Source of the DNA: Sinorhizobium arboris LMG 14919
GTDB lineage: Bacteria; Pseudomonadota; Alphaproteobacteria; Rhizobiales; Rhizobiaceae
Assembly: GCF_000427465.1 (NCBI RefSeq)
Contig: NZ_ATYB01000014.1
Span: 953,570-1,017,569 of the forward strand
DNA: 64,000 bases
Direction: 5' to 3'
Position 1 is the stretch's first letter; the number at the start of each line of letters is the position of its first letter. Both the position numbers and the translations under genes were made by a program. The notes under the pieces are model-generated. The model saw nothing but the letters and a program-made list of their open reading frames with translations, made no database searches and was not told the origin of the DNA. Shown here piece by piece: positions 51,203 to 59,447 of this stretch.

Positions 51203-51520
51203 ATGGAAAAGCTCGTGGACCTTGAGGCGCCGCAGATCTGGCGCGGCGCTATCTTCCGCGTGAAAGGCTCTCATCCCTACGAAGAGCTGATAGACTTCAT
51301 GTTAGTGGAAACTACCGAGGCAGCACGCCCTCTTGGGATTATGGTGGCCACGGGTCACAGCGCGGGACACACGTTCCTTCATCTGCCGCCGGAGGCACTC
51401 GCCTCAAGAGACAAGGCCATTTCTACCGCCTGGCTGAAGGCAAACTGGATGCAGTGGGTCTACCCCGAGTGCCCGGTCGAGGAAGTGCTCTTTATCGAGC
51501 GTTACGTGATTCAACAGTAG
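51203..51520 (+). CDS. Imm45-like immunity protein
   Basis: A 105-residue soluble protein starting MEKLVDLEAPQIWRGAIFRV. The IWRG, SHPYEELIDFMLVE, TGHSAGHTFLHLPPEA and AWLKANWMQWVYPECPVEEV pattern resembles immunity family Imm45 of polymorphic toxin systems. I recall the family but could not check it. GGAG at 51190-51193 is 9 bases from this ATG and too close to the one at 51194. No toxin gene is nearby, so it would be an orphan immunity gene. It points away from the DUF2213 fragment 53 bases to its left. Confidence 0.62.
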   Translation: MEKLVDLEAPQIWRGAIFRVKGSHPYEELIDFMLVETTEAARPLGIMVATGHSAGHTFLHLPPEALASRDKAISTAWLKANWMQWVYPECPVEEVLFIERYVIQQ

Positions 51521-51527
51521 GCGACCG

Positions 51528-51836
51528 ATGGATTTCGAGACGTTGGAGTATCAGGAAATCGCCGCCAAGTTGAAGCGCGACGGATGGGCAATCAAATACA
51601 TCTGGTCGGGCGAGCGCGATGCCTTCAAAAATTGGCTCTCCGAGAGCCACGGGATTAAGGCAACCGACGTCGACGGCGGCTACTCGTTCTGGATTGTTGA
51701 TCACTACTGGGAGGCTCCGCCTACCGCGAAGAACAGCTATGAAGCCTGGTATAACTTTGGCTTTGAGCTAGAACTCGACCCAGATTTAACGCCCGATCGC
51801 GTCGGGTTTAGGCTTGGCCGGTCTAGAAGACGCTGA
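51528..51836 (+). CDS. Small protein of unknown function, cargo of the island
   Basis: A 102-residue soluble protein rich in Trp and Tyr (KRDGWAIKYIWSGERDAFKNW, HYWEAPPTAKNSYEAWYNFG). It starts 7 bases after the Imm45-like gene and is probably co-transcribed. Size, composition and context resemble immunity proteins, but I do not recognise a family. The basic end LGRSRRR may come from readthrough into the junction with the portal fragment, which ends 23 bases further on. Confidence 0.6.
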   Translation: MDFETLEYQEIAAKLKRDGWAIKYIWSGERDAFKNWLSESHGIKATDVDGGYSFWIVDHYWEAPPTAKNSYEAWYNFGFELELDPDLTPDRVGFRLGRSRRR

Positions 51837-51859
51837 CGACGGCGATATGGCGGCGGCAG

Positions 51860-52168
51860 TCAGTTCGCGCCCCATAGGCGCGCCTTGATGCGGGTCTCCA
51901 GCAGCTTGCCCATGAGGTTCAGCCGCTTTTCTTCCGCTTCGATCGCCTCGATCTGCGGCTTCTTCGCCTGCCAGTCGCGGATGCTGTCGAATGCCGGGAT
52001 GTCGACGATCTTCTTGGGGAGCCAAGCGCCCCGATAGGCGTTGAGCAGCTCCTTCTGGTGAGCATCGGCATCGAGCAGAACGTCGAGGCCGCCCTTGTCC
52101 CTGCTGGTGCCGATGTTGGCTACCATGTTCGTCAGGCTGTCGCGGACGAATGCAATTATGTTACCCAT
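51860..52168 (-). pseudogene. DUF1073 phage portal protein, first 102 codons
   Basis: MGNIIAFVRDSLTNMVANIG opens the fragment, and LLNAYRGAWLPKKIVDIPAF and EAIEAEEKRLNLMGKLLETR follow; this is the N-terminus of DUF1073 portal proteins (normally 400-500 residues). It ends WGAN-stop, just where homologues continue with a Gly/Ala/Leu-rich segment, so the 3' three quarters are deleted. Confidence 0.72.
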
Positions 52169-52226
52169 ACCCGTTCTAGTTGATTCACTATTCCGCCGGC
52201 TTAACAGCCCAGCAGAGGGTACGAAT

Positions 52227-52781
52227 TTGAAATCGGTGGTCATCGCCAGTTTGAACGCCAAACTCCAACCGATTCACCGCGGTGAGTTGGAAGACGCATT
52301 CGACGATCTCATGCGAAGGAAGGGCTTTGGCATGCGTGTGGTCGGCGGAGGAACGTTGCAGGAGGAGAGCGGAGAGATTGCTCATTGTGATATCGAGATC
52401 GAAATCGACGAACTCAACGATGAAAACGTCCAGCTTGTAGTTCGTGCCTTGGAGTCAATGCTCGCTCCCAAAGGCTCCCGCTTGCATATCCCCGCTCAGG
52501 ACCGTGTTCTCGATTTTGGCAGGCACGAAGGGTTGGCGCTCTACATCAATGGCACCGACCTGCCGCCTGAGGTTTATGCCAACAGTGACGTCAACTTCGT
52601 CTTTCAGGAATGTGACCGCCTCTTGGAAGGCGCGGCCTTTGTAAACAGCCACTGGGAAGGCCCTTTGGAAACCGCGCTATACATGTATGGAAAGAATTTC
52701 CAAGACATGTACCAACGGCTGCTGCCTCTTCTGGAAAACTACCCGCTGTGCCAGAAGAGCCGTATCGTCCAGATCGCGTAA
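52227..52781 (+). CDS. Conserved protein of unknown function, cargo of the island
   Basis: A 184-residue acidic soluble protein. The TTG at 52227 is chosen because AGAGGG lies 8 bases upstream and the protein-like composition starts there (LKSVVIASLNAKLQPIHRGE, with the first residue translated as Met). An upstream ATG at 52095 would run through the portal fragment on the other strand. Blocks such as DFGRHEGLALYINGTDLPPE and SHWEGPLETALYMYGKNF look conserved, but I cannot name the family. Possible immunity protein by context only. Confidence 0.62.
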   Translation: MKSVVIASLNAKLQPIHRGELEDAFDDLMRRKGFGMRVVGGGTLQEESGEIAHCDIEIEIDELNDENVQLVVRALESMLAPKGSRLHIPAQDRVLDFGRHEGLALYINGTDLPPEVYANSDVNFVFQECDRLLEGAAFVNSHWEGPLETALYMYGKNFQDMYQRLLPLLENYPLCQKSRIVQIA

Positions 52782-52795
52782 GTTACATCGTCATT

Positions 52796-52969
52796 TCAGA
52801 CATTCGCCAAGGTGAACGTGCTGGCGCTCAACAGTGCATTGAACTGGCGCGTGATCGTCTCCCCGAATTCCTTCCTGACTGCCTCAACGACGATCGAAGG
52901 TGCGTCGAAGCAGGCGAGGCTTTGTACGATTAAGGTTTTCACCTCCTCGCTGAGTTTTCCTTTTGCCAT
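52796..52969 (-). pseudogene. DUF2280 phage terminase-region gene, first 57 codons
   Basis: The minus strand reads MAKGKLSEEVKTLIVQSLAC and continues FDAPSIVVEAVRKEFGETITRQ, the start of DUF2280 proteins encoded beside phage terminases. After the Arg-Gln the sequence departs from the family and stops at 57 residues; homologues are over 100. The junction lies 14 bases from the end of the cargo gene on the opposite strand. Confidence 0.65.
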
Positions 52970-53041
52970 GTCTGTGTCAGGCTCCGGTCAGGTCGACTTA
53001 TCACCCGAAGGCGAACATCAGTGGATCCGCTGCACCCTGTC

Positions 53042-53341
53042 ATGAACAACACGAAGTGGGACGAGCTGCGCTTGGCGATGCACGCGCTTGATCCGCGGCC
53101 GCTCTGGCGTTGCAAGGACGTCAACGGCCACTATTCCGATGATGACCGCGAGTGGTTCTATCATTTTCGGTCAGGCGGATATGCGAGCATTCTCTACGCA
53201 GACATCACGGCTGATGATCCCTCTCATCGAGAGGCGATCAGAGCTGCCCTGCAGGCGATCCACCTACCTGGGGAAGAGACGGAGGCTGGGTTCCGGGTCT
53301 TCGGCTACGGCGCGAAAGGCCAGACGTTAGACTACCTCTGA
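53042..53341 (+). CDS. DUF6678-like small protein, cargo of the island
   Basis: A 99-residue soluble protein (MNNTKWDELRLAMHALDPRP at the start, REWFYHFRSGGYASILYADI in the middle, GFRVFGYGAKGQTLDYL at the end). It resembles what I remember as DUF6678, a family of unknown function. The ATG at 53042 is favoured over GTG at 53021 by this similarity. It starts 72 bases from the DUF2280 start and ends two bases before the metallopeptidase stop. Confidence 0.6.
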   Translation: MNNTKWDELRLAMHALDPRPLWRCKDVNGHYSDDDREWFYHFRSGGYASILYADITADDPSHREAIRAALQAIHLPGEETEAGFRVFGYGAKGQTLDYL

Positions 53342-53343
53342 CC

Positions 53344-53966
53344 TCAAGCCACCTTGAGCTGGCAGGTGCCGCAAGTGTGGGCGATATGTGCCCGGGCGAT
53401 CTCCGGCGGCCGGTTGGCTGCATCTACGATAGCGCGGATACCGGCTGCATCTGCCCCATAGCGGCGGACGACGCCAACGAACTCTTCCACGACATGGCCA
53501 CGGATGGTGAAGACCGGCCGTCCGGTTGATCGGCTGAATTTCGGAGCGCCGAATGCATCGGTCTCCTGCGCTGCGTGGTAGAGCTCGTGCTCGACCAGCG
53601 CCATGAACTCGGCGTCACCACATGCCCGGCAATATTCGGCGTCAAGCGTGATGATGAAATCCGGGACGAAGCCGAACCACTGCTTGATCTGCATCTCGGC
53701 ACGGGCGCGGGCCCACTTGCCCATAGCGCCCTGAGGCTTTCCCTCTTTGCACTGGCCGATGATGCGGCGGCCCTTGCAGCTGTTCTCAACGACGGTCCAG
53801 AGGAAGCCGATCTCGGCATGCGTTTAGGTGCGCGTGCTCCTCGTTGTGGAGCGGAGAAGCCGGGTCCAGGAAAGTTGCCTCTACCCGTTCCGGCAAGTCG
53901 TCGGGTGGGGACGAAGCGTGGAGAGTTGATGTCCTCGAAGATTGAGGATGGCGGCTGAGGCCTCAC
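53344..53966 (-). pseudogene. Phage putative metallopeptidase, three frameshifts
   Basis: The last 126 codons are intact and include the zinc site VEHELYHAAQ (HExxH). Going upstream the homologous residues change frame three times: AEIGFLWTVVENSCKGRRII in one frame, LPERVEATFLDPASPLHNEE in a second, QLSTLRPHP in a third, and SSIFEDI in the frame of a GTG at 53966. That GTG overlaps the stop of the preceding phage gene. The cysteine pair CGTC and natural end are kept. As it stands no full protein can be made. Confidence 0.7.
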
Positions 53967-54117
53967 AGGCCGATGTCCCGGAGCTCGAAGACCAGTACCC
54001 ACCGGTAGGTCGTCTTGTAAACGGCCTGAAAAAGCTCGTAGCCTTTGGCGCGCCACTCGTTGGCGACACGATCGAGTCATCCTCTCCACCTTCCACTTCC
54101 ACAAAGCGGTAGTGCAT
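53963..54117 (-). pseudogene. Small phage gene upstream of the metallopeptidase, frameshifted
   Basis: MHYRFVEVEGGEDD in one frame continues as RVANEWRAKGYELFQAVYKT and a VLVFELRDIGL end in another, with the change around GATGACTCGATC. The restored protein would be about 51 residues. The ATG at 54117 is the first phage-derived start in this direction. Confidence 0.55.
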
Positions 54118-54315
54118 GGGCGTTCTCCTCTAAGCGAAAGCCCCGCTACCTGTACTGCGGCGGGGCGAAATTCAGTGCCAGGATCAATTTTGACGATTAT
54201 TATTTATTCCTAATTAACTGATCCTATTAGCCATTCTCTAAACGGTCCCGGCGTATAACCACTGACATCTGAGGGGAAAACTCGGACAAGCCATTTTAAC
54301 GCCGGAGAAAACTAC

Positions 54316-54525
54316 ATGAAGAAGCTTTTTTCGAAGTTGGCCCGCGATGAATCGGGTGCAACCGCTATTGAGTACGGTCTCATCGCTGCTCTCATCTCTG
54401 TTGCGCTCATCGGTGGCGCCGGTCTGCTTGGTGAATCGCTCGATACCACGTTCACCAATCTCTCGACCACGTTGGACAATAACCAGCCTGGTGGTGGCGG
54501 CGGTGGTGGTGGCGGACAACAATAA
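54316..54525 (+). CDS. Flp family type IVb pilin with a polyglycine tail
   Basis: A 69-residue prepilin. MKKLFSKLARDESGATAIEY has the basic leader and the Flp processing site (Gly before ATAIEYGLIAALISVALIGG, the hydrophobic N-terminal helix with the required Glu). The mature pilin is about 54 residues and ends PGGGGGGGGGQQ, an unusual run of nine glycines. No tad/cpa assembly genes are in the window, so it would depend on a Tad system elsewhere. A terminator follows. Confidence 0.85.
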   Translation: MKKLFSKLARDESGATAIEYGLIAALISVALIGGAGLLGESLDTTFTNLSTTLDNNQPGGGGGGGGGQQ

Positions 54526-54599
54526 CCGCTTCTTAACTCGAAGGTTATAGTCCTTCAGACGAACTTGCTCCTCACGAGCTTGTTCAGCACCAACTAGAA

Positions 54600-54637
54600 A
54601 CCGGTCACTGCAAACGCGGCGACCGGTCTTTTCTTTT
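54600..54637 (+). terminator. Rho-independent terminator after the Flp pilin
   Basis: ACCGGTC (54600-54606) and GACCGGT (54621-54627) form a 7-bp stem with a 14-base loop, followed by CTTTTCTTTTC, 75 bases after the pilin stop. Confidence 0.65.
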
Positions 54638-54784
54638 CTGAGGTCTGCTCGGGAAGCACGCCGTAACGCAAGCCACGCGGCTTAGCAGTTGCCCTGCCTG
54701 CGCTCTCAACCGGCTGTTGAAAAAGATGTTCACGCGCTGACGCTGGATCTTCGCAAACCAGCCCCTCGCGGATAAGCTCCGAGC

Positions 54785-55216
54785 ATGAAGTTCAGAGAGT
54801 TGACATCTGTCGGCCACAACATCGCCGATTCTTTCGCGAGCGGGATGGGATTCTTGATCGGCGTCTACGAAATGGACGTATTTCGAGAGGCTGCGGCCAG
54901 CCCCGAGGGTTACATTCTTGTCGATTTCATCGCAGGCACATCCTCGGGCGCTCAGCCTTCGGCGTCATTGGCGAAAGCAATCTCTCATTACGCACGAGCC
55001 TTGGATGGGCTCTGCCAGCGACATGGAAATAGAGCTGAAGCTTTCCGCGAGCTAAAAGCCCGCTACTCGCTGGATTCGCGAGGGCCCCGTTTCGTGGTCA
55101 CGGTCGAAGACCAAAGTGGCCGTCGCTCGGTGGATGAATATCTCGGGCTGCCGGGCAGACGCGTAATGGAACTGGACGACCTAGGTCGAGTTCGCCCCAA
55201 GCGGCGGTATACCTAG
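54785..55216 (+). CDS. Unrecognised protein at the right end of the island
   Basis: A 143-residue soluble protein starting MKFRELTSVGHNIADSFASG. It has a hydrophobic MGFLIGVY block, a Ser/Ala-rich middle, a helical HYARALDGLCQRHGNRAEAF part and a basic end (RVRPKRRYT). No family is recognised. It lies 73 bases before the right attachment repeat and has no clear Shine-Dalgarno sequence. It could be another orphan immunity or regulatory protein. Confidence 0.6.
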   Translation: MKFRELTSVGHNIADSFASGMGFLIGVYEMDVFREAAASPEGYILVDFIAGTSSGAQPSASLAKAISHYARALDGLCQRHGNRAEAFRELKARYSLDSRGPRFVVTVEDQSGRRSVDEYLGLPGRRVMELDDLGRVRPKRRYT

Positions 55217-55289
55217 AAGACAGCTGGATGAGTCTGGACCTTGTAGCAGACGGTGCGGAAGCGGTTCCTTCTTCGTCTAGACCTCTCTC

Positions 55290-55336
55290 CTGGGGGTCAA
55301 GGGGTCGTGGGTTCGAATCCCGCCGCTCCGACCATT
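55290..55336 (+). repeat. attR: exact 47-bp copy of the tRNA-Pro 3' end
   Basis: Identical to 48976-49022. It lacks the 5' acceptor arm, D arm and the 5' half of the anticodon stem, so it is not a second tRNA gene but the distal attachment site. Confidence 0.9.
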
Positions 55337-55391
55337 AAATCAATCACTTAGCCCCCATGGAGTGATTGAGCGATCTTCAGCATTTCGACGT

Positions 55392-56600
55392 TTAGAGTTT
55401 TTGATTCGATCTTGTCGGCTGCTGCCGGTGCCGTCGCGCGGCCATTCGCCGGTAAATTTCTTCCGTTCCATCGAGCATCCGTTCCAGCGTGAAGCGGTCC
55501 TTTCGCGCCGCGGCCGCGCCGGCAAGACGCGGAAACATATCCGGATCGGCTGCCGCGATCATCGCTCGCGCAAGCGGCGAAACGTCCTCGCTGTTTGGAA
55601 CGATGTAGCCGTTTTCTCCATCGTCGACGGCCGTTCTGGCGCCGCCGACATCGGAGATGATGATCGGCCGGCCGGCGGCGGCTGCTTCGAGCATGACATA
55701 GGACATAGCCTCGTAGCGGCTCGGCATCACAAGAAGATCGAATGCGTGCACCGCCTGAGGTCCCGTGAAGGCCGAGCTCAGATGGATGCGGCTCCGCAGA
55801 CCGCTTGCGGCGATTCCGGCGCGTACCTCTTCCTCCAATTCGCCCGAGCCGACCATCACCAGGTGGCTGTCCCGGACGGACGATGCGACCATGCCGAAGG
55901 CATTGAGGAGGCGCTCGGGCGCTTTTTGCGCCGAGAGCCGGCCGATGAAGCCGAAGACGAAGGCGTCGGCCGGAATGCCGAAACTGGCGCGCACCGTCTG
56001 CGCCATGTCGGGCGAGGGCGTCTCGACGCCGTTGACGACGACCGACATGCCTCGGTCCGAAATGCCGAGAGATAGCGCATGCGCAAATTCGTCACCGGAG
56101 ACGGTGACGAGATGATCGGTGAAGAAGCGGGCGAGAAGTGTTTCGATCCCACCGTAGATCATCCGGCCGCCGCGCCCGAGCGTCGGGTCCATCGTCCTGA
56201 AGGCATGCGGCGTGTAGACGCGCGGCACGTGTCTTCCCGGCAGGCGAAGGCGCGTCAGGGCTCCCGCCTTGGAACTGTGGCCGTGAATGACGTCGAACGG
56301 ACCGGCAGTGCGGATGATGCGATTTATGGCGCGAAAGCAGGCCCAGTCGGAGGGACCGGGCGCCCGGTGCATGTCGACGGCATGGATGGCGGGAAGCCCG
56401 AGCGCCTTGAGCTCGCGCACGAAGCCGTCTTCGGCCCGAACCGGAGAATAGATCGCCTCGACATGATGGCCGCGCGCGAGCATGCCGCGGCACAGATCAA
56501 GAAAGTGGCGCCCGGACCCGCCGCCGCTCGGCTCCAAAACTTCGAGCAGGCGCAAAGGGGTAACGAGCGGCTCGAGCGCCGCGGCATTGCCCGTGGTCAT
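55392..56600 (-). CDS. Glycosyltransferase family 4
   Basis: A 402-residue GT-B fold enzyme. The N-terminal half has LEPSGGGSGRHFLDLCRGML and DVIHGHSSKAGALTRL; the donor-binding half has FGFIGRLSAQKAPERLLNAF and YEAMSYVMLEAAAAGRPIII with the EX7E-type motif. It probably adds a sugar to the lipid-linked repeat unit. Its ATG overlaps the stop of the polymerase gene (56597-56600). It is last in the five-gene operon and ends 56 bases from the island. Confidence 0.9.
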   Translation of the reverse strand: MTTGNAAALEPLVTPLRLLEVLEPSGGGSGRHFLDLCRGMLARGHHVEAIYSPVRAEDGFVRELKALGLPAIHAVDMHRAPGPSDWACFRAINRIIRTAGPFDVIHGHSSKAGALTRLRLPGRHVPRVYTPHAFRTMDPTLGRGGRMIYGGIETLLARFFTDHLVTVSGDEFAHALSLGISDRGMSVVVNGVETPSPDMAQTVRASFGIPADAFVFGFIGRLSAQKAPERLLNAFGMVASSVRDSHLVMVGSGELEEEVRAGIAASGLRSRIHLSSAFTGPQAVHAFDLLVMPSRYEAMSYVMLEAAAAGRPIIISDVGGARTAVDDGENGYIVPNSEDVSPLARAMIAAADPDMFPRLAGAAAARKDRFTLERMLDGTEEIYRRMAARRHRQQPTRSNQKL

Positions 56601-57841
56601 GCGGACGTTCCGGAGCGGGGCTGCCTTCGATGGCGATGTTCCAGCGCGGCGCATCCCCAGACGATGCCGAGAAGCAGATAGAAATGGCGCCAGTGATCCG
56701 TGTCGATTACGTTGCCGATGCCGACATGGCCGATCAGCGTGATCCAGGCGACCATCAGATAAGGTTGCCATGGCCGCTCGAGGAGCAGGAACCGGAAACC
56801 GAGCGACAGCGTCCAAAGGATGAGCGTGACATAGGCGACGAAGCCGAGCCAACCATAGGATGTCAGGCTCTTCAGGAGGACATTGTGCTCGTCCTCCGGA
56901 AACATGGTGCTGAACACCATCGGGCCGATGCCGAACGGCTTTTCCATTGCCATCACAAAGCCGAGCCGGTGGCGGTCGAAGCGCCCGAGATGGCCCCCGT
57001 CATAATCCTGCACGAGCTGGGTGCGGCTCGAAAAGAGAGACGCGACCTGGTCCGACTGCAGGGCAACCGCGAGCGCAGCAACGACGAACAGGGCGCCGGA
57101 GAGCGTCATCACGAGAATTCGGAGGCGGAAGAGACCGCTGCGCTGCTTGAGCAACATGACGAATACGAGAGCGACGGCGCAGAAGAGGTCGAGAGCCCAG
57201 GCCGCGCGCGAGAAGGAGAGGAAAACGCCGAGCGTGAGCACGAGCAGGCCGGCGACCTTCAGGGGTGCCCGGCTGAGCGGCTGCGTCAGAAGCCCGTGAA
57301 GGAGGTAAAGGGAGGGGCCCACGAGGAACGGTCCGAAAACATTCGGGTCCTGAAACGCTCCTTTTGCGCGATCGTAGAGCGTGAAGTTCGCCGCACCCGG
57401 TATCGCGCCGAAATAGCCGAGAATGCCGAGGAGGGCGGTCATGATTGCGGCCGCCACCCAGGCGTTGAGGATGAGTGGCAGACGCTGATGACGGTCTTCT
57501 ATAATGGCCGCAAAAAAGACCGCCGTCAGACAGAGGAAGCCGGTCACGGCCATATACATGGGCCCGGTTCCAAGATCGGCCATTACCGTCAGCGACAGGA
57601 TGCCGCCGATCATGAACAGGACGAGAAGGACCGTGAGCGGAGCGGTGGCACGGGAGATCCTCAGGCCGAAAAGCGCCCAGAGGCCGACGAGCCCCGCCAT
57701 GAAGATCTCGTAGGGCGCGGGTTCGGCGATGACGAAGCCGGACAGGAATACGCCAAGCGTTACGAGGCACGAGCCCACGAGCGAAATCGCGGCAAGCTGC
57801 GGGCGTAGGATAACCGGCCGCGATGCGGTAACGGCGTTCAA
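56597..57841 (-). CDS. O-antigen ligase / Wzy-like polymerase family protein
   Basis: A 414-residue membrane protein with about 11-12 helices and a large periplasmic loop (about residues 260-320) containing the Wzy_C-type conserved end of FSRAAWALDLFCAVALVF and GIGPMVFSTMFPEDEHNVLL. It would polymerise or ligate the repeat units. Overlaps its neighbours on both sides by 4 bases (56597-56600 and 57838-57841). Confidence 0.85.
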   Translation of the reverse strand: MNAVTASRPVILRPQLAAISLVGSCLVTLGVFLSGFVIAEPAPYEIFMAGLVGLWALFGLRISRATAPLTVLLVLFMIGGILSLTVMADLGTGPMYMAVTGFLCLTAVFFAAIIEDRHQRLPLILNAWVAAAIMTALLGILGYFGAIPGAANFTLYDRAKGAFQDPNVFGPFLVGPSLYLLHGLLTQPLSRAPLKVAGLLVLTLGVFLSFSRAAWALDLFCAVALVFVMLLKQRSGLFRLRILVMTLSGALFVVAALAVALQSDQVASLFSSRTQLVQDYDGGHLGRFDRHRLGFVMAMEKPFGIGPMVFSTMFPEDEHNVLLKSLTSYGWLGFVAYVTLILWTLSLGFRFLLLERPWQPYLMVAWITLIGHVGIGNVIDTDHWRHFYLLLGIVWGCAALEHRHRRQPRSGTSA

Positions 57842-59400
57842 TAGGCGTTTTCCGTATTGAGCAGCCGGAACGGCGTCATGATGAGAATCTTCAGGTCGAG
57901 GAGCAGCGACCAGTTCTCGATGTAGTAGAGGTCGAATGCCGTCCGGAACCGAATCTTTTCGTCATTGTCGATCTCGCCGCGCCAGCCGTTGATCTGTGCC
58001 CAGCCGGTCACTCCCGGCTTGACGCGATGCCGGGCAAAATAGCCTTCGACGACATCGGAATAGGTTCGATCCTTCGTCTGCGCGAGCACGGCGTGGGGGC
58101 GCGGCCCCACGAGCGAGAGCTCGCCTTTCAGCACATTGAAGAACTGGGGTAACTCGTCGATCGAGGATTTGCGCAGGAATCGGCCGACCGGCGTCACGCG
58201 CGGGTCGTTCTTGGTCACGGCGTTACGCGCGCTCGGGTCGCTCAAATGCGTGTACATCGAACGGAACTTGTAGACCTCTATGGTCTCGTTGTTGAAGCCG
58301 TGGCGGTGCTGCTTGAAAATGATCGGACCGGGCGAGGTGACTTTCACGGCAATCGCGGCAGCAACCATGACGGGCCAGAGCAGGGCGAGCGCCACGAGAC
58401 TGAAAAAAATGTCGAAGCATCGCTTGGCCACGGAATCCCAATCGGCAATCGGCTTGTCGAAGAGGTCGAGCATCGGGACCTGCCCGACATGCGAGTAGCT
58501 GCGCGGGCGGAAACGGAGATTGTTGGCGTGCGCCGCAAGCCGAATGTCGAGCGGAAGAACCCACAGCTTGCGGAGAAGCTCGAGGATACGCTTTTCGGCA
58601 GTCAGCGGTAGCGAGATGATCAACATGTCGATGCGGGCGAGGCGGGCGAATTCGACCAGCTCGTCGACCGTCCCCAGCTTCGGATAGCCGGCAATCACAT
58701 TCGGGGACCGGCGCTCGTCGCGATCGTCGAAAATGCCGCAAATGCGGATGTCGTTGTCCGGCTGATGCTCGACCTCCCGGATGAGATCCTTCGCGGGCTG
58801 GCCGCCGCCGACGATGACGGCCCGCCGTTCCATGGTGCCGTTTCTCGCCCAGTGGCGGATCGAATAGGCGATGAATGCGCGCTCTGCGACGAGGAAAAGC
58901 GCGCCGAAGAGGAACCAGGCACCGATCCAGAACCGCGAGTAGAGATGTCCCGATTTGAGAAAGAAGAGACTAAGCGCAATCACGCCGAAGGCAGCCGTCC
59001 AGGCGCCGATGATTCGCGGCGTCATCCTGAGCCAGGCGCGAAGAGCCGGCACCTGATAGGCATCGGCGAGCTGCATGACGGCGACGGCGAGGGCGGGGCC
59101 ACCGGCAAGGATAAGGAGATAGACCGGCAGTTGGTCGAGCGTCGGTGCGACATACTGGGCATTGATGCCGTAGCCGATCGCAAAAAGCGCGCAGAAGTCC
59201 AGAAGCCGGATAAGACCGGTGATCATCGCCGGGGTATAGGTGTCCGCACGGAATTGAAGGGCGATTTGTCGCGCCAGTGGGTTGAGACCCGCTTTGCTTC
59301 TTCCCTCGTTCTTTTGCTCGGTGGTGCTCTTGCCGATCTCCGACACCTTCTTGCGAAGTGCTTCGGGGTCGAAGGTCTCTGGCCTGTCAAACTGGTTCAT
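57838..59400 (-). CDS. Polyprenyl-phosphate sugar-1-phosphate transferase (WcaJ/UppE-like)
   Basis: The initiating enzyme that loads the first sugar phosphate on undecaprenyl phosphate. The 520-residue protein has a charged N-terminal arm, four helices (about residues 60-170), a nucleotide-binding CoA-type domain (RAVIVGGGQPAKDLIREVEH), one more helix, and the C-terminal catalytic domain with KRCFDIFFSLVAL, SPGPIIFKQHRHGFNN, and SIDELPQFFNVLKGELSLVG followed by PRP. Confidence 0.92.
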   Translation of the reverse strand: MNQFDRPETFDPEALRKKVSEIGKSTTEQKNEGRSKAGLNPLARQIALQFRADTYTPAMITGLIRLLDFCALFAIGYGINAQYVAPTLDQLPVYLLILAGGPALAVAVMQLADAYQVPALRAWLRMTPRIIGAWTAAFGVIALSLFFLKSGHLYSRFWIGAWFLFGALFLVAERAFIAYSIRHWARNGTMERRAVIVGGGQPAKDLIREVEHQPDNDIRICGIFDDRDERRSPNVIAGYPKLGTVDELVEFARLARIDMLIISLPLTAEKRILELLRKLWVLPLDIRLAAHANNLRFRPRSYSHVGQVPMLDLFDKPIADWDSVAKRCFDIFFSLVALALLWPVMVAAAIAVKVTSPGPIIFKQHRHGFNNETIEVYKFRSMYTHLSDPSARNAVTKNDPRVTPVGRFLRKSSIDELPQFFNVLKGELSLVGPRPHAVLAQTKDRTYSDVVEGYFARHRVKPGVTGWAQINGWRGEIDNDEKIRFRTAFDLYYIENWSLLLDLKILIMTPFRLLNTENAY

Positions 59401-59447
59401 GTTCGCTTTCCGGCGCTGAAGTCCTTAGCCCGGATAGCAGAAAGCCA

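Noticed and set aside
51860..52168. An Acb1-type anti-CBASS protein, a name sometimes attached to this family in databases
   Set aside because: The fragment covers only the N-terminus of a DUF1073 portal protein and contains no nuclease motif; an anti-defence role cannot be supported.
55290..55336. A second tRNA-Pro gene
   Set aside because: Only the 3' portion is present; the acceptor 5' arm, D arm and half the anticodon stem are missing.
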